A DNA stretch of 64,000 bases from Corynebacterium glucuronolyticum. Lineage in GTDB: Bacteria; Actinomycetota; Actinomycetes; Mycobacteriales; Mycobacteriaceae. The stretch's first letter is position 1. Each line of letters begins with the position of its first letter. The position numbers were made by a program, and so were the translations under genes. Location: positions 1 through 64,000 of the forward strand of contig JALFAQ010000045.1 of assembly GCA_022772305.1 (NCBI GenBank), given 5' to 3'. The notes under the pieces are model-generated. The model saw nothing but the letters and a program-made list of their open reading frames with translations, was not told where the DNA came from and made no database searches. This document shows positions 8,945-18,916 of this stretch, piece by piece.

Positions 8945-8967
8945 CTCAAGTTTCACTTAAGCTTGAG
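8945..8967. promoter_or_regulatory. Inverted repeat CTCAAG-N11-CTTGAG upstream of the PS1-type gene
   Basis: The six-base arms CTCAAG (8945-8950) and CTTGAG (8962-8967) flank an AT-rich core about 100 bases before the start codon. The location suits an operator or promoter element. No regulator is identified. Confidence 0.35.
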
Positions 8968-9067
8968 GACAGTCAAAACCAGATGCCGGAAGAGGGGAAC
9001 TTTCGGACCTGCGTTTTTCCTGAGTCAATTTGCCCTGCGAAAAAACGTTCACAAAAGGAAGTTTCAC

Positions 9068-10954
9068 ATGTCTCGTCGACTGCGCTATCTTGCCTACCCA
9101 CTTGCGCTGAGCCTCGTTCTCGCACCCGTTGCCGGCGCGCAAAGCTCCATCCCGAGTATGCCTAACCAGCCGGGAATTTCCGACTACCTGCAGGACGATG
9201 TCCCGCAACGCACCCCGATCCGCACGGACTACCCGGAGATCAAGGGGCTTCCCGACGGCGTCTCCGTCGACCGCGTCGAGTGGATCACCGACCGCCGCAT
9301 CGCCGTCTTCATCAAGTCCGCGGCCATGCCGGGCGAGCCAGTCCAGGTTCAGATGCTCTTGGCCCGCGACTGGTACTCCAACCCGTCGAAGACGTACCCG
9401 GAGGTGTGGGCCCTCGACGGCCTGCGCGCCCTGGACACGGAAAACGGCTGGACAATCAATACCAACATTGAGCAGATGTACGCGGACAAGAACGTGAACG
9501 TCATCCTGCCTGTCGGCGGCGAAAGCTCCTTCTACTCCGATTGGCTGAAGGAGAATAACGGCAAGAACTACAAGTGGGAGACCTTCCTCACCCAGGAGCT
9601 GCCGGCCGTCCTCAAGCAGGGCTACCGCTCCAACGGCCAGCGCGCCATTACGGGTATTTCCATGGGGGGCACCGCGGCGATGAATCTCGCGCAGCACCGC
9701 CCGGATCTGTTCAACTTCGTCGGGTCATTCTCCGGCTACCTGGACACGACTTCCCCAGGCATGCCCCTGGCTATCCGTGGCGCCCTTTCCGATGCCGGCG
9801 GTTACGACGCCACCGCCATGTGGGGCCCGGACGGCTCCCAGCAGTGGATCGACCATGACCCGAAGCTCGGCCTCGACGCGCTGAAGGGCAAGACAGTGTA
9901 CGTGTCCTCCGGTTCCGGCAAGGATGACTACGGTCAGCCCGAGTCGGTCGCCACCGGCCCCGCCAACCCCGCAGGCATCGGCCTCGAGGTCATCTCCCGG
10001 ATGACCACCCAGACCTTCGTCGACCGCGCCAACCAGGCAGGTCTTGAGGTTATCTCCCAGTTCCGCCCGGCGGGTATTCACTCGTGGCCGTACTGGCAGT
10101 TCGAGATGGCGCAGGCCTGGCCGTACATCGCCGATTCCCTCGGCCTGTCCAAGGAGGATCGCGGCGCCGATTGCGTCACCGTCGGTGCCATCGCCGAGGC
10201 CACTGCTTCGGGCGATTACGGTTCCTGCATCGTCAACGAGTACGACGTCAAAGGCGGCAAGGCTCAGGACTTCCGCGGCGGCCGCTCCTACTGGTCGCCC
10301 GACACGGGCGCCCACGTCCTCTTCGGTCGCATCGGTGCGGTCTACGCCGAGGCCGGCGGTTCCGATTCCTGGTTGGGCTTCCCGACGTCCGGTGAGCAGA
10401 CAACCCCGGACGGTCACGGTCGCTACGTGCACTTCCAGAACGGTTCCATCTACTGGACCCCGGAGACCGATGCCCAGCTCATCCCCAAGGACATGTTCGA
10501 TGCCTGGGGTGAGATCGGCTGGGAGGCCGGCGACCTGGGCTACCCGATTTCCGCACCGAAGGAGGTCGGCGGCAAGCTTGTCCAGCAGTTCCAGCGCGGC
10601 TTCGTTGTCCGCAACGGCGACAACGCCTACTGGGTCCGCGGCGAGATCGCCAAGAAGTACGGCCTCGTTGACACGGTGAACTCCAAGCTCGGTGCCCCGG
10701 TGGGCAACGAGGAGCTCATCCAGGGTGGCGCACTGCAGCGCTTCGAGGAGGGCTCCATCTACTGGTCGCCGGCAACCGGCGCGAACATGATCTTCAACGG
10801 CCCGATCCGCGACGCCTGGGGCGCCGCCGGCTGGGAGACCGGCAAGTACGGCTTCCCGGCAAGGGACCAGGAGAAAATCCCCGCCGGTGGCGAGAAGGTC
10901 GTCTTCGAGCACGGCACGATCTCTCAGGTCAACGGCAACATTGTGGAGAAGTAA
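9068..10954 (+). CDS. cop1: PS1-type secreted mycoloyltransferase with C-terminal LGFP repeats
   Basis: 628 residues from the ATG at 9068, which has the AAAAGGAAG ribosome site and starts a proper signal peptide ([20 protein letters not shown], cleavage after AGA at residue 24); the longer open frame upstream is not needed. Residues about 60-360 form an antigen-85 domain with nucleophile Ser198 in GISMGG, SFYSDW and [10 protein letters not shown]. Residues about 370-628 hold four to five LGFP-type repeats (for example [56 protein letters not shown]), thought to anchor the enzyme to the wall. It matches C. glutamicum PS1 (csp1/cop1/cmt1) in architecture, size and location. It transfers corynomycolate onto trehalose and arabinogalactan. 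Confidence 0.93.
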   Translation: MSRRLRYLAYPLALSLVLAPVAGAQSSIPSMPNQPGISDYLQDDVPQRTPIRTDYPEIKGLPDGVSVDRVEWITDRRIAVFIKSAAMPGEPVQVQMLLARDWYSNPSKTYPEVWALDGLRALDTENGWTINTNIEQMYADKNVNVILPVGGESSFYSDWLKENNGKNYKWETFLTQELPAVLKQGYRSNGQRAITGISMGGTAAMNLAQHRPDLFNFVGSFSGYLDTTSPGMPLAIRGALSDAGGYDATAMWGPDGSQQWIDHDPKLGLDALKGKTVYVSSGSGKDDYGQPESVATGPANPAGIGLEVISRMTTQTFVDRANQAGLEVISQFRPAGIHSWPYWQFEMAQAWPYIADSLGLSKEDRGADCVTVGAIAEATASGDYGSCIVNEYDVKGGKAQDFRGGRSYWSPDTGAHVLFGRIGAVYAEAGGSDSWLGFPTSGEQTTPDGHGRYVHFQNGSIYWTPETDAQLIPKDMFDAWGEIGWEAGDLGYPISAPKEVGGKLVQQFQRGFVVRNGDNAYWVRGEIAKKYGLVDTVNSKLGAPVGNEELIQGGALQRFEEGSIYWSPATGANMIFNGPIRDAWGAAGWETGKYGFPARDQEKIPAGGEKVVFEHGTISQVNGNIVEK

Positions 10955-10957
10955 CGA

Positions 10958-11410
10958 ATGAAGAAACTCGGACTGGTGGCGCTCGCCTTCCTCCTCACCG
11001 CGTGTGGGTCAGCGACGAGCGATTCCACCGACGATTCACAGACAGCTGCCACGAGCATCCCAAAAATCGAGCGTAGTGTGACCTCTACAACGGGTTCCGT
11101 TGCTCCTCGCCAGACGGCCCCGCAGGTACAAGATGGTGAGGCCCGTGAGGTCTCCACGATCCCCACGCCTGCGGATCCGCATACCGACGGCGAGGTGGAC
11201 TTCCTTGCCCAGCTCGACGAGCAGGGGATTACCACCAAGGACATGGAGGATCAGCTGATCGGGGCAGGCCAGGAGGCCTGCCGCGGAGGCAAGGATTCCT
11301 ACATCACCCCCGCGGTCGGCGGTCAGCTCGTTGAACAGAAAAAGACCGACCTGACACCCGAGGAGGCCACGAACGTCATTCGTGCCGCCGCCTCTGATCA
11401 CCTCTGCTAG
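10958..11410 (+). CDS. Small lipoprotein (DUF732-like)
   Basis: 150 residues starting three bases after the PS1-type gene stop. The lipobox LTAC-GS places the lipidated Cys at residue 16 after a short hydrophobic leader. A Ser/Thr-rich linker follows. Residues about 80-150 form a compact domain with two Cys (EACRGG and the C-terminal residue) and the pattern FLAQLDEQGI, EEATNVIRAA, which recalls small actinobacterial secreted DUF732 proteins. It is wedged between a mycoloyltransferase and the cutinase-like enzyme with almost no spacing, suggesting co-transcription and an envelope role. Function unknown; C. glutamicum appears to have an equivalent at this place. Confidence 0.7.
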   Translation: MKKLGLVALAFLLTACGSATSDSTDDSQTAATSIPKIERSVTSTTGSVAPRQTAPQVQDGEAREVSTIPTPADPHTDGEVDFLAQLDEQGITTKDMEDQLIGAGQEACRGGKDSYITPAVGGQLVEQKKTDLTPEEATNVIRAAASDHLC

Positions 11411-11413
11411 TTT

Positions 11414-12322
11414 ATGAAAAAATTACTCACTGTCCTCGCCGCCCTCATTGTCCTCATCATCATTATCGCCGGTGTCGTCCTCTGGATCACCGGCGAGGAC
11501 GAGGAACCCGGCCCCACCCCACCGCCGACGGAAACGGAGGCGCAGCAGCCGGACTGGTGTCCGAGCTACGAGGTGCTGGCCGCGCCGGGGACGTGGGAGT
11601 CCGCCCCGTCGGACGATCCGGTGAACCCCACATTCAACCCGCAGAGCTTCATGCTGTCCATCACCCAGCCCATCCAGGAGACCTACTCCCCGGATGACGT
11701 GAAGGTGTGGACGCTGCCCTACACGGCTGAGTTCAAAAATATTCAGTCGATGGGGGAGATGAGCTACGACGCCTCCCGCGAGGAGGGTACCGACACGCTC
11801 CTTCAGGAAATGGAACAGACTCATTCCGAGTGCCCGCAGACACCCTTCATTCTCGCCGGCTTTTCGCAGGGCGCGGTGATTATGGGAGATGTTGCCAGTG
11901 AAATCGGCAACGGTCGGGCAACTATTCCTGCGGAGAGCATTGCCGGCGTCACCCTCATCGCGGACGGGCGTCGCGAACCGGCCTTCGGCCAGGTCGTCGG
12001 CAACCCGGTGGCCGGCGTCGGCGCAGAGATAGCGCTGCACCCGGTCAACGCCCTTATTCAGCCGATCGTCCCGCAGGCTACCATGCGTGGCTCCCGCGCC
12101 GGTGGTTTCGGTGAGCTGGACGGCCGTGTGAACGAGATCTGCGCCCCGGACGATTCCATCTGTGACGCACCTATCGACGTTGGAAACGCCCTCGGCCGCG
12201 CCCAGGCGCTTATTGACGCCAACGGTGTCCACGCCCTCTACGCCACAAACCCCAACGTTATCCCCGGTACAACGGCAAATCAGTGGACAGTGGACTGGAT
12301 CTATGGAATCATAAACGGGTAA
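11414..12322 (+). CDS. Cutinase-like envelope lipase/thioesterase (Rv3802c family)
   Basis: 302 residues, starting three bases after the lipoprotein gene. One N-terminal membrane anchor (residues about 5-27, VLAALIVLIIIIAGVVLWI) is followed by an acidic/Pro linker, then an alpha/beta hydrolase. The nucleophile is Ser151 in AGFSQGAVIMGD; the pairing Cys in PDWCPSYEVL is typical of cutinases; DDSICD and the late His in NGVHALYATNP supply Asp and His candidates. The Mycobacterium homologue Rv3802c has phospholipase and thioesterase activity and is essential next to pks13. Here too it sits just upstream of fadD32-pks13-accD, supporting a role in mycolate metabolism or in its regulation. Confidence 0.85.
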   Translation: MKKLLTVLAALIVLIIIIAGVVLWITGEDEEPGPTPPPTETEAQQPDWCPSYEVLAAPGTWESAPSDDPVNPTFNPQSFMLSITQPIQETYSPDDVKVWTLPYTAEFKNIQSMGEMSYDASREEGTDTLLQEMEQTHSECPQTPFILAGFSQGAVIMGDVASEIGNGRATIPAESIAGVTLIADGRREPAFGQVVGNPVAGVGAEIALHPVNALIQPIVPQATMRGSRAGGFGELDGRVNEICAPDDSICDAPIDVGNALGRAQALIDANGVHALYATNPNVIPGTTANQWTVDWIYGIING

Positions 12323-12362
12323 TTTTGCAGTCAAAAGTAACGCCCCGCCGCGTTTACTTCGA

Positions 12363-12385
12363 TATGTAAAAGTGAACACGTTCAC
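12363..12385 (+). promoter_or_regulatory. Promoter/operator region of fadD32 with GTGAAC-AC-GTTCAC inverted repeat
   Basis: The -10-like TATGTA (12363-12368) is followed directly by GTGAACACGTTCAC (12372-12385), six-base arms around a two-base centre, then the ribosome site AAAGGAG before the ATG at 12401. A repressor bound there would cover the transcription start. The right half, ACGTTCAC, recurs just before the ribosome site of the PS1-type gene (9045-9052). Confidence 0.45.
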
Positions 12386-12400
12386 CCACAAAGGAGCTTT

Positions 12401-14182
12401 ATGAAGATTTCAGCCGCCATTACCCAGTTCGTCGGTTCCGACGGCAACCTCGCCCTCCCGCCCACCCTCAGCGTCCCCGCGCTGTGCGAGCTCATGTTCT
12501 CTATGGCCGGAGGCGGCCATGACGAGGTTGTCCTCACCAATCACAACTACTCCACCTCCCGCGACGGCGTGGAGGAGACGTTCACCGCCGCAGACATCAA
12601 CGCCCGCGTAAAGGCGCTCGCCGTGCGACTGGGTCAGGTGGCCGCACCGGGCGACCGCGCAGCCATCCTCGCGGAGAACTCGCCCGCCTACCTCATCGGC
12701 TTCCTCGGCGCGATGTACGCCGGCCTCGTCCCCGTGCCGCTGTATGACCCGAACGAGCCCGGCCACGCCGGTCACCTCGCCGCCGTCATGGCGGACTGCA
12801 CGCCCGCTGTCATCCTCACCAACCGCCACTCGGCCCGCGCCGTCCGCGCGCTCCAGGCGGACAAGCCGCAGACGGAGCGCACCCGCGTCATCGCCGTCGA
12901 CGCGGTGCCGGCAGCGCTCGCCCGCGAGTTTCAGCCCGTCCCGGTGGACCTCGACTCCACCGCGTTTATGCAGTACACCTCCGGTTCAACCCGCACGCCC
13001 GCCGGTGTCATCATCACGCACCGCTCGATGCTCGCCAACGTCGTGCAGATCCTCGCGGCCGTGCACATCAAGGAGCCGCTGCGTATCGTCTCCTGGCTGC
13101 CGCTCTACCACGACATGGGCATTATCCTCTGCTCCCTGTCGGTGGCGCTCGGCATTCCGCTGGACATCATGACCCCGCAGGCCTTCATTCAGGACCCCAC
13201 CCGCTGGCTTTCCCAGCTCGATCGCCGCGCCGAGGAGGACAACGTCTACGCCGTCCTCCCGAACTTCGCCTTCGAGCTCGCCGCGCACTACGGTCAGCCC
13301 ACCGAGGACCTTGACCTGTCCGCCGTGGACTGCATCATCAACGGGTCGGAGCCGGTCACTATCAAGACGGTGACGGACTTCCTCGACACCTTCGAGCCGT
13401 ACGGCCTGCGCCGCGAGTCGGTCCGCCCGTCCTACGGCCTCGCCGAGGCAACGCTCCTGGTCACCACCCCGCAGACGGACAACCGCCCGTACACGGTCCA
13501 CTTCGACCGCGAGGAGCTCGCCCAGGGTCGCGCCGTCAAGGTCGAGGATTCGGCCACCGCTGTCACAGCCACCGCCGTCGGTGAAGTCGTCCGCCCGCAG
13601 TGGCTCGTCGTCGTCGACCCGGAGTCGCGCAATGAGCTTGCCGACGGCCTCATCGGCGAGCTTTACATCCACGGCCCCAACGTCGCCGCTGGATACTACG
13701 AGCGTCCCGAGGATACGGAGGAAACGTTCGTCAACACTCTCGGCACCCCGGGCCCCCGCGCCGCCGGTGCCCCCGACGACGACGCCTGGCTCGCTACCGG
13801 TGATCTTGGAGCTTTTGTCGACGATCAGTTATTCATCACTGGCCGTCGCAAGGACCTCATCGTTATCGCCGGTCGCAACCACTACCCGGCCGACGTCGAG
13901 CGCACCGTCGCCGAGTCCACCGACCAGGTCGCCCCCGCCGGCATCGCCGCCTTCTCCGTCCCCGGTGAGGACATCGAAAAGCTCGTCATTCTGGCCGAGC
14001 GCGCCACCGACGCGACCGCCGACGATGCCACCATCGTCGAGGCCATCACCAAGGCGGTCAGCTCCGCCCACGGTGTCACGCCTGCCGACGTCCGCATCGT
14101 CAGCCCAGGCGGGATCCTCCGTAGCTCCTCGGGCAAAATTGCCCGAAAGCTCAATCAAAAGAACTACATCGCCGAGGAGTAA
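12401..14182 (+). CDS. fadD32: Long-chain fatty acid-AMP ligase FadD32 (FAAL)
   Basis: 593 residues, ATG with AAAGGAG. It activates the long fatty (mero) acid as acyl-AMP and loads it on the N-terminal ACP of Pks13. The ANL-family ATP/AMP motif YTSGSTRTPAGVIITH is at about residues 192-207, WLPLYHDMG at about 230-238, a GSEPV segment at about 315, SYGLAEATLL near 345-354, and the hinge and C-terminal lobe contain ATGDLGAF, GRRKDLIVIAGRNHYP (about 485-500) and SSGKIARK near the end. The block YDPNEPGHAGHL is typical of FAALs. It heads the fadD32-pks13-accD operon; C. glutamicum calls it fadD2. Confidence 0.94.
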   Translation: MKISAAITQFVGSDGNLALPPTLSVPALCELMFSMAGGGHDEVVLTNHNYSTSRDGVEETFTAADINARVKALAVRLGQVAAPGDRAAILAENSPAYLIGFLGAMYAGLVPVPLYDPNEPGHAGHLAAVMADCTPAVILTNRHSARAVRALQADKPQTERTRVIAVDAVPAALAREFQPVPVDLDSTAFMQYTSGSTRTPAGVIITHRSMLANVVQILAAVHIKEPLRIVSWLPLYHDMGIILCSLSVALGIPLDIMTPQAFIQDPTRWLSQLDRRAEEDNVYAVLPNFAFELAAHYGQPTEDLDLSAVDCIINGSEPVTIKTVTDFLDTFEPYGLRRESVRPSYGLAEATLLVTTPQTDNRPYTVHFDREELAQGRAVKVEDSATAVTATAVGEVVRPQWLVVVDPESRNELADGLIGELYIHGPNVAAGYYERPEDTEETFVNTLGTPGPRAAGAPDDDAWLATGDLGAFVDDQLFITGRRKDLIVIAGRNHYPADVERTVAESTDQVAPAGIAAFSVPGEDIEKLVILAERATDATADDATIVEAITKAVSSAHGVTPADVRIVSPGGILRSSSGKIARKLNQKNYIAEE

Positions 14183-14214
14183 CGTTTTCGGCGAAGAGAA
14201 CTATAAACTACATA

Positions 14215-14238
14215 GCGCGCCCTACGGGGCCCGCTTTT
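14215..14238 (+). terminator. Weak intra-operon hairpin between fadD32 and pks13
   Basis: GCG-c-GCCC (14215-14222) pairs with GGGC-c-CGC around a short loop, with one mismatch, followed by TTTT. It could partially attenuate transcription between fadD32 and pks13; too weak to separate the genes with confidence. Confidence 0.35.
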
Positions 14239-14269
14239 GTGTGCATATATAGGTGAAAGGGTAACGCTA

Positions 14270-17200
14270 GTGTCAACGAAACTTACCACGTGGATTCGTG
14301 AGTGGGTGGCCACAGCCACAGACAGTGACATCGACACAATTAGCGTAGATACGGACCTCACCTCGCTGGGACTGAGCTCCCGCGATGCGGTGGTCCTATC
14401 TGGCGAACTGCAAAATCTTCTCGATCGCCCGGTCGACCCGACCATCGTCTATCAGCACCCCACCATCTCGTCGCTGGCCGCGGCACTCACTGCGGCCCCA
14501 ACGGAACAAGACACCCCGGTTCAATTCAAGGGCGTGGCCGAAGGACACGCCCACGGCCACGATGCCGCCATCATTGGTCTGGCCAACCGCGTTCCGGGGG
14601 CAGATTCTCGTACCAAAGACAACCTCACCACCCTCTGGTCCCTTCTCGAGGAGGGTACCTCCACGGTGGGGGAGAAGCCGGAAGGCCGCTGGAAGGAATA
14701 CCTGAGCGATCCGGTCACTGCCGAGAAGATGAAGGAAAACAACCTCACCGGCGGCTACTTTGCAGACATCGCCTCCTTCGACGCCGAGTTCTTCGGCCTG
14801 TCGCCCGTCGAGGCCGCCAACATGGACCCGCAGCAGCGCATCATGCTCGAGCTGGCCTGGGAGGTCCTGGAAAACGCCGGCTACCCGGCCAATACGCTCC
14901 GCGGCGAAAGCGTCGGTGTGTTCGTCGGCTCCTCCAACTCCGACTACGGCATGCTCGTCACCTCGGATCCCTCCGAGGCCCACCCGTACGCCCTGACTGG
15001 TACGGCCAGCTCCATCATCGCCAACCGCATCTCCTACGCCTTTGACTTCCGCGGCCCGTCCGTCGCCGTCGACACGGCCTGCTCCTCCTCGCTCGTCGCC
15101 ATCCACCAGGGCGTGCGCGCGCTGCGCGAGGGCGACGCCGATTTCGTCCTCGCCGGCGGCGTCAACGTCATGGCCGCACCGTTCATTTCCACCGCGTTTG
15201 GTGAGCTCGGCGTCATCTCGCCGACGGGTGGCATCCACGCCTTCTCCGCCTCCGCCGACGGCTTCGTCCGCGGCGACGCGGCGGGCCTGTTCGCCCTCAA
15301 GCGCCTGGAGGACGCCGAGCAGGCGGGCGACCACATCCTCGCCGTCATCCGCGGTTCCGCCGTCAACCAGGACGGCCACTCCAACGGCCTGACCGCCCCC
15401 AACCCGGAGGCGCAGGTCGATGTCCTCCGCCGCGCCTACGCCGACGCCGGCGTCGACCCCCGCGAGGTGGACTACGTCGAGTCCCACGGCACAGGCACCA
15501 TTCTTGGCGATCCCATCGAGGCCCAGGCCATCGGCACCGTCCTCGGCGCCGGCCGCGATGCTGCCGACCCGGTCCTCCTCGGCTCCGCGAAGACGAACTT
15601 CGGCCACTCCGAGTCCGCCGCGGGTGCCACAGCACTGGCCAAGGTTGTCCTGTCCATGCAGCACGACACCCTGCCGCCGTCGCTTGGCTTCGACGAGCCG
15701 AACCCCTACATTGACTTCGACGGTCAGCACCTGGAGGTCGTTACCGACACCCGCGAGTGGCCCGAGTACTCCGGCCACAAGCTCGCCGGCGTCTCCGGCT
15801 TCGGCTTCGGCGGCACCAACGCCCACCTCGTCGTGTCCTCCTACGAGGGCGAACGCACACACGTCGAGCCTGAGCTGGATGCCCCCGCCGTCGTCACTGT
15901 CTCCGGCCTCCTGCCATCGCGCCGCGCGATGGCCGCGGCCAGCCTGCTGGATGCCGACCTCTCTGATCCGCACGCCGTCGCCCGCGCCACCGCGCACCGC
16001 AACCACGGCCGGTCCCGCGCCGCCATCGTCGCCACCGACGAGGAGCAGCTGCGCCACCGACTGGAGCTCGTCTCCCAGAACAAGAAGGTTCCGGGTGTGG
16101 AGCTTGTCGATGCCCCGAGCACACCCGGCCCCGTCTTTGTCTACACCGGCTTTGGTTCCCAGCACCGCAAGATGGTCACCGCCCTCTACGCCCAGTCGCC
16201 GCAGTTCAAGGCGCGTATCGACGAGCTCGATGAGCTCGTTAAGTTCGAGTCCGGCTGGTCCATGGTGGACATCATCACGGACGACGGCCAGACCTACGAC
16301 ACGGAGACCGCCCAGGTCACCATCACCGCCATCCAGATTGCGCTGACTGATCTGCTGGCCAGCTTCGGCGCGAAACCCGCTGCCGTCATGGGCATGTCCA
16401 TGGGTGAGATCGCCGCCGCCTACGCCTGCGGTGGGCTTTCTGCCCACGACGCCCTGATGATCGCCTGCCACCGCGCCCGCCTCATGGGCGAGGGCGAGGC
16501 TATGCTCACCGAGGAAGCCCAGGGTGCGATGGCCGTCGTCGAGGTCGCAGCCGACGAACTACCCGAGGGCATCGAGCCCGCCGTGTTCGCAGGCCCTGGC
16601 ATGACCACCGTGGGCGGCCCGCGCCAGCTCGTCCTGGACTTCGTCGAGAAGCTCGAAGCAGAGGGTAAGTTCGCCCGCGCCCTGAAGGTGAAGGGCGCGG
16701 GGCACACGAGCGCCCTCGACCCGCTGCTCGGCGAGCTCGCCGCCGAGATTTCCGCCATCACGCCGAAGCCCCTGACGATTCCCTTGTTCAGCTCCGTTGA
16801 CCAGGGCGTTGTCTATCCGGCGGGCACGACGGTCCATGATGCCGACTACTGGCTGCGCTGCACCCGCGGCTCCGTCTACTTCCAGGACGCCACCGAGCAG
16901 GCCTTCGGTGCCGGCCACACTATCCTCGCCGAGATCTCCCCGAACCCCGTGGGCCTCATGGGCATGATGGCCACCGCGTTCGCCGTCGGCAAGCCCGACG
17001 CCCAGCTCACCTTCGCCCTCAAGCGCAAGATGGACGAGGGGAAGACGCTCGCCGAGCTCCTCGCCAAGCTCTACGCCGCAGGCAGCCCCGTGGCCTTCGG
17101 CCGCGTGTACGGTGATGGTCCCACGGCCACCCTCCCGCACACCCCGCTCAAGGACACCTCCTACTGGACGGCCGCCACGCCGAGCTCCGTCCCGCACGCC

Positions 17201-18916
17201 GCCGGCACGCTCCTGTCCGCCCCGGTCACCCTCCCCACCGGCCAGGTTGCCTTCAGCGCGCAGGCCGATCAGACCCCCAGCGCCTACGCCCTTCTTGAGG
17301 AGGCCGCCCGCGCCCTCGACCCCGATGCCGAGCTCGTCGCCTCTGAGGACCACGCCCCGCTGCCCCCGTCCGGCGAGGTCACGGTGCTTGCCCGCAAGCA
17401 CATCGGTGGTGTCAACATCGAGGTCTACGATGGTTCAACTCTCCTCGCCGAGGGCTTTTCGACGTCTGCTCGTCCGGTTGTAGCGGACACCACCTCTGAC
17501 GTCTCCGCAGCAGCGGAGACCCCTGAAATTGAGGTGGAGGAGCGCCACTGGGAACCGGACTCCGGCGAGTCCATCGAGGAGCGCCTGCGCGCCATCGTCT
17601 CCGAGTCGATGGGCTACGAGGTGGAGGACCTCCCCGCTGAGCTGCCGCTCATTGACCTGGGGCTTGACTCCCTCATGGGCATGCGCATCAAGAACCGTGT
17701 GGAAAACGACTTCCAAATCCCGCCCCTCAACGTCCAGGCGCTTCGCGATGCCTCCGTCGCCGACGTCGTCACCATGGTCGAAGAGGCCGTCGCGGGCAAG
17801 GACGCAGAACTTAAGGCCGTCGACAAGCACCCCACGCCCGAACGAAGCGAAGGCATCGGCATCGCCCCGCGCGACGCCTCCGAGCGCCTCGTCTTCGCCA
17901 CGTGGGCCGGCATGACCGGTGCCGCGGCACCCGGCGTGACCAGCACGCTTCCCGCCATCGACGAGGAGACCGCGACGAAGATCGCCGAGCGCCTCTCCGA
18001 GCGCGCAGGCGTCGAGATCAACGCCGACGAGGTGCGCGCAGCCGAGACCCTCGAGCCCCTGGCCGACCGCGTCCGCGAGGGCCTGGAGACGGAAGTTTCC
18101 GGCAACGTCCGCGTGCTTCGCGAGCGCCCCGAGGGCTCCGACCAGCCCGCCGTCTTCCTCTTCCACCCGGCCGGCGGCTCCTCCGTCGTCTACCAGCCGC
18201 TGACCCGCAGGCTTCCCGAGGATGTCCCCGTCTACGGCATGGAGCGCCTGGAAGGCTCCCTCGAGGAGCGCGCCAAGGCCTACCTCCCCGAGATCGAGGA
18301 ACTCGCCGGTGACCACAAGATCATTCTCGGCGGCTGGTCCTTCGGCGGCGCCCTCGCCTTCGAGGTCGCCTCGCAGCTCGACCGCGATGTCGATGCCATC
18401 GTCCTCCTCGACACCGTCCAGCCCTCCGAGAAGGTGCCGGACACTCTCGAGGAGACGAAGGCCCGCTGGGAGCGCTACGCCACATTCGCCAAGAAGACCT
18501 ACGGCCTCGACTTCCCCGTGCCCTACGAGCTGCTGGAAACCCAGGGCGAGGATGCCGTCATCAACATGCTCACCGAGTTCCTCGCCACGACGGATGCCTC
18601 CAGCCACGGGCTGGCCGCCGGTGTCCTCGAGCACCAGCGCGCCTCGTTTGTGGATAACCGCATCCTGGACAAGGTCGACTTCCGCCGCTGGGCGCATGTC
18701 ACGGCCCCCGTCATGCTGTTCCGCGCCGAGCGGATGCACGACGGAGCTATCGAGCTCGAGCCGCGCTACGCCAAGATTGACCCGGACGGGGGATGGTCTA
18801 CTATTGTTGAGGATTTGGAGATAATCCAGCTCCATGGGGATCACTTGGGTGTCGTAGACGAACCAGAAATTGCCACCGTGGGTGCTTACCTCACGCGTCG
18901 GATTAAAGGAATGTAA
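14270..18916 (+). CDS. pks13: Polyketide synthase Pks13 (mycolate condensase)
   Basis: 1548 residues from the GTG at 14270, which follows GAAAGGG at good spacing; the TTG-headed extension from 14237 would overlap the hairpin. Domain order: ACP1 with pantetheine Ser37 in LGLSSRD; ketosynthase with Cys271 in DTACSSS and the two His in ESHGTGTILGDP and KTNFGHSESA; acyltransferase with Ser710 in GMSMGE; ACP2 with Ser1134 in LGLDSLMG; thioesterase with Ser1357 in GGWSFGG. No ketoreductase, dehydratase or enoylreductase is present, as expected. It condenses the FadD32-delivered acyl chain with a carboxylated acyl-CoA to give the beta-keto precursor, which the TE domain releases onto trehalose. Slightly shorter than the mycobacterial protein. 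Confidence 0.96.
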   Translation: MSTKLTTWIREWVATATDSDIDTISVDTDLTSLGLSSRDAVVLSGELQNLLDRPVDPTIVYQHPTISSLAAALTAAPTEQDTPVQFKGVAEGHAHGHDAAIIGLANRVPGADSRTKDNLTTLWSLLEEGTSTVGEKPEGRWKEYLSDPVTAEKMKENNLTGGYFADIASFDAEFFGLSPVEAANMDPQQRIMLELAWEVLENAGYPANTLRGESVGVFVGSSNSDYGMLVTSDPSEAHPYALTGTASSIIANRISYAFDFRGPSVAVDTACSSSLVAIHQGVRALREGDADFVLAGGVNVMAAPFISTAFGELGVISPTGGIHAFSASADGFVRGDAAGLFALKRLEDAEQAGDHILAVIRGSAVNQDGHSNGLTAPNPEAQVDVLRRAYADAGVDPREVDYVESHGTGTILGDPIEAQAIGTVLGAGRDAADPVLLGSAKTNFGHSESAAGATALAKVVLSMQHDTLPPSLGFDEPNPYIDFDGQHLEVVTDTREWPEYSGHKLAGVSGFGFGGTNAHLVVSSYEGERTHVEPELDAPAVVTVSGLLPSRRAMAAASLLDADLSDPHAVARATAHRNHGRSRAAIVATDEEQLRHRLELVSQNKKVPGVELVDAPSTPGPVFVYTGFGSQHRKMVTALYAQSPQFKARIDELDELVKFESGWSMVDIITDDGQTYDTETAQVTITAIQIALTDLLASFGAKPAAVMGMSMGEIAAAYACGGLSAHDALMIACHRARLMGEGEAMLTEEAQGAMAVVEVAADELPEGIEPAVFAGPGMTTVGGPRQLVLDFVEKLEAEGKFARALKVKGAGHTSALDPLLGELAAEISAITPKPLTIPLFSSVDQGVVYPAGTTVHDADYWLRCTRGSVYFQDATEQAFGAGHTILAEISPNPVGLMGMMATAFAVGKPDAQLTFALKRKMDEGKTLAELLAKLYAAGSPVAFGRVYGDGPTATLPHTPLKDTSYWTAATPSSVPHAAGTLLSAPVTLPTGQVAFSAQADQTPSAYALLEEAARALDPDAELVASEDHAPLPPSGEVTVLARKHIGGVNIEVYDGSTLLAEGFSTSARPVVADTTSDVSAAAETPEIEVEERHWEPDSGESIEERLRAIVSESMGYEVEDLPAELPLIDLGLDSLMGMRIKNRVENDFQIPPLNVQALRDASVADVVTMVEEAVAGKDAELKAVDKHPTPERSEGIGIAPRDASERLVFATWAGMTGAAAPGVTSTLPAIDEETATKIAERLSERAGVEINADEVRAAETLEPLADRVREGLETEVSGNVRVLRERPEGSDQPAVFLFHPAGGSSVVYQPLTRRLPEDVPVYGMERLEGSLEERAKAYLPEIEELAGDHKIILGGWSFGGALAFEVASQLDRDVDAIVLLDTVQPSEKVPDTLEETKARWERYATFAKKTYGLDFPVPYELLETQGEDAVINMLTEFLATTDASSHGLAAGVLEHQRASFVDNRILDKVDFRRWAHVTAPVMLFRAERMHDGAIELEPRYAKIDPDGGWSTIVEDLEIIQLHGDHLGVVDEPEIATVGAYLTRRIKGM

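Noticed and set aside
12372..12385. LexA box at the fadD32 leader
   Set aside because: GAAC and GTTC are separated by two bases, not four as in actinobacterial SOS boxes.
14396..16471. 691-residue minus-strand frame opposite pks13
   Set aside because: Complementary to conserved ketosynthase and acyltransferase motifs; Gly/Val/Asp-rich nonsense of the kind GC-rich antisense frames give.
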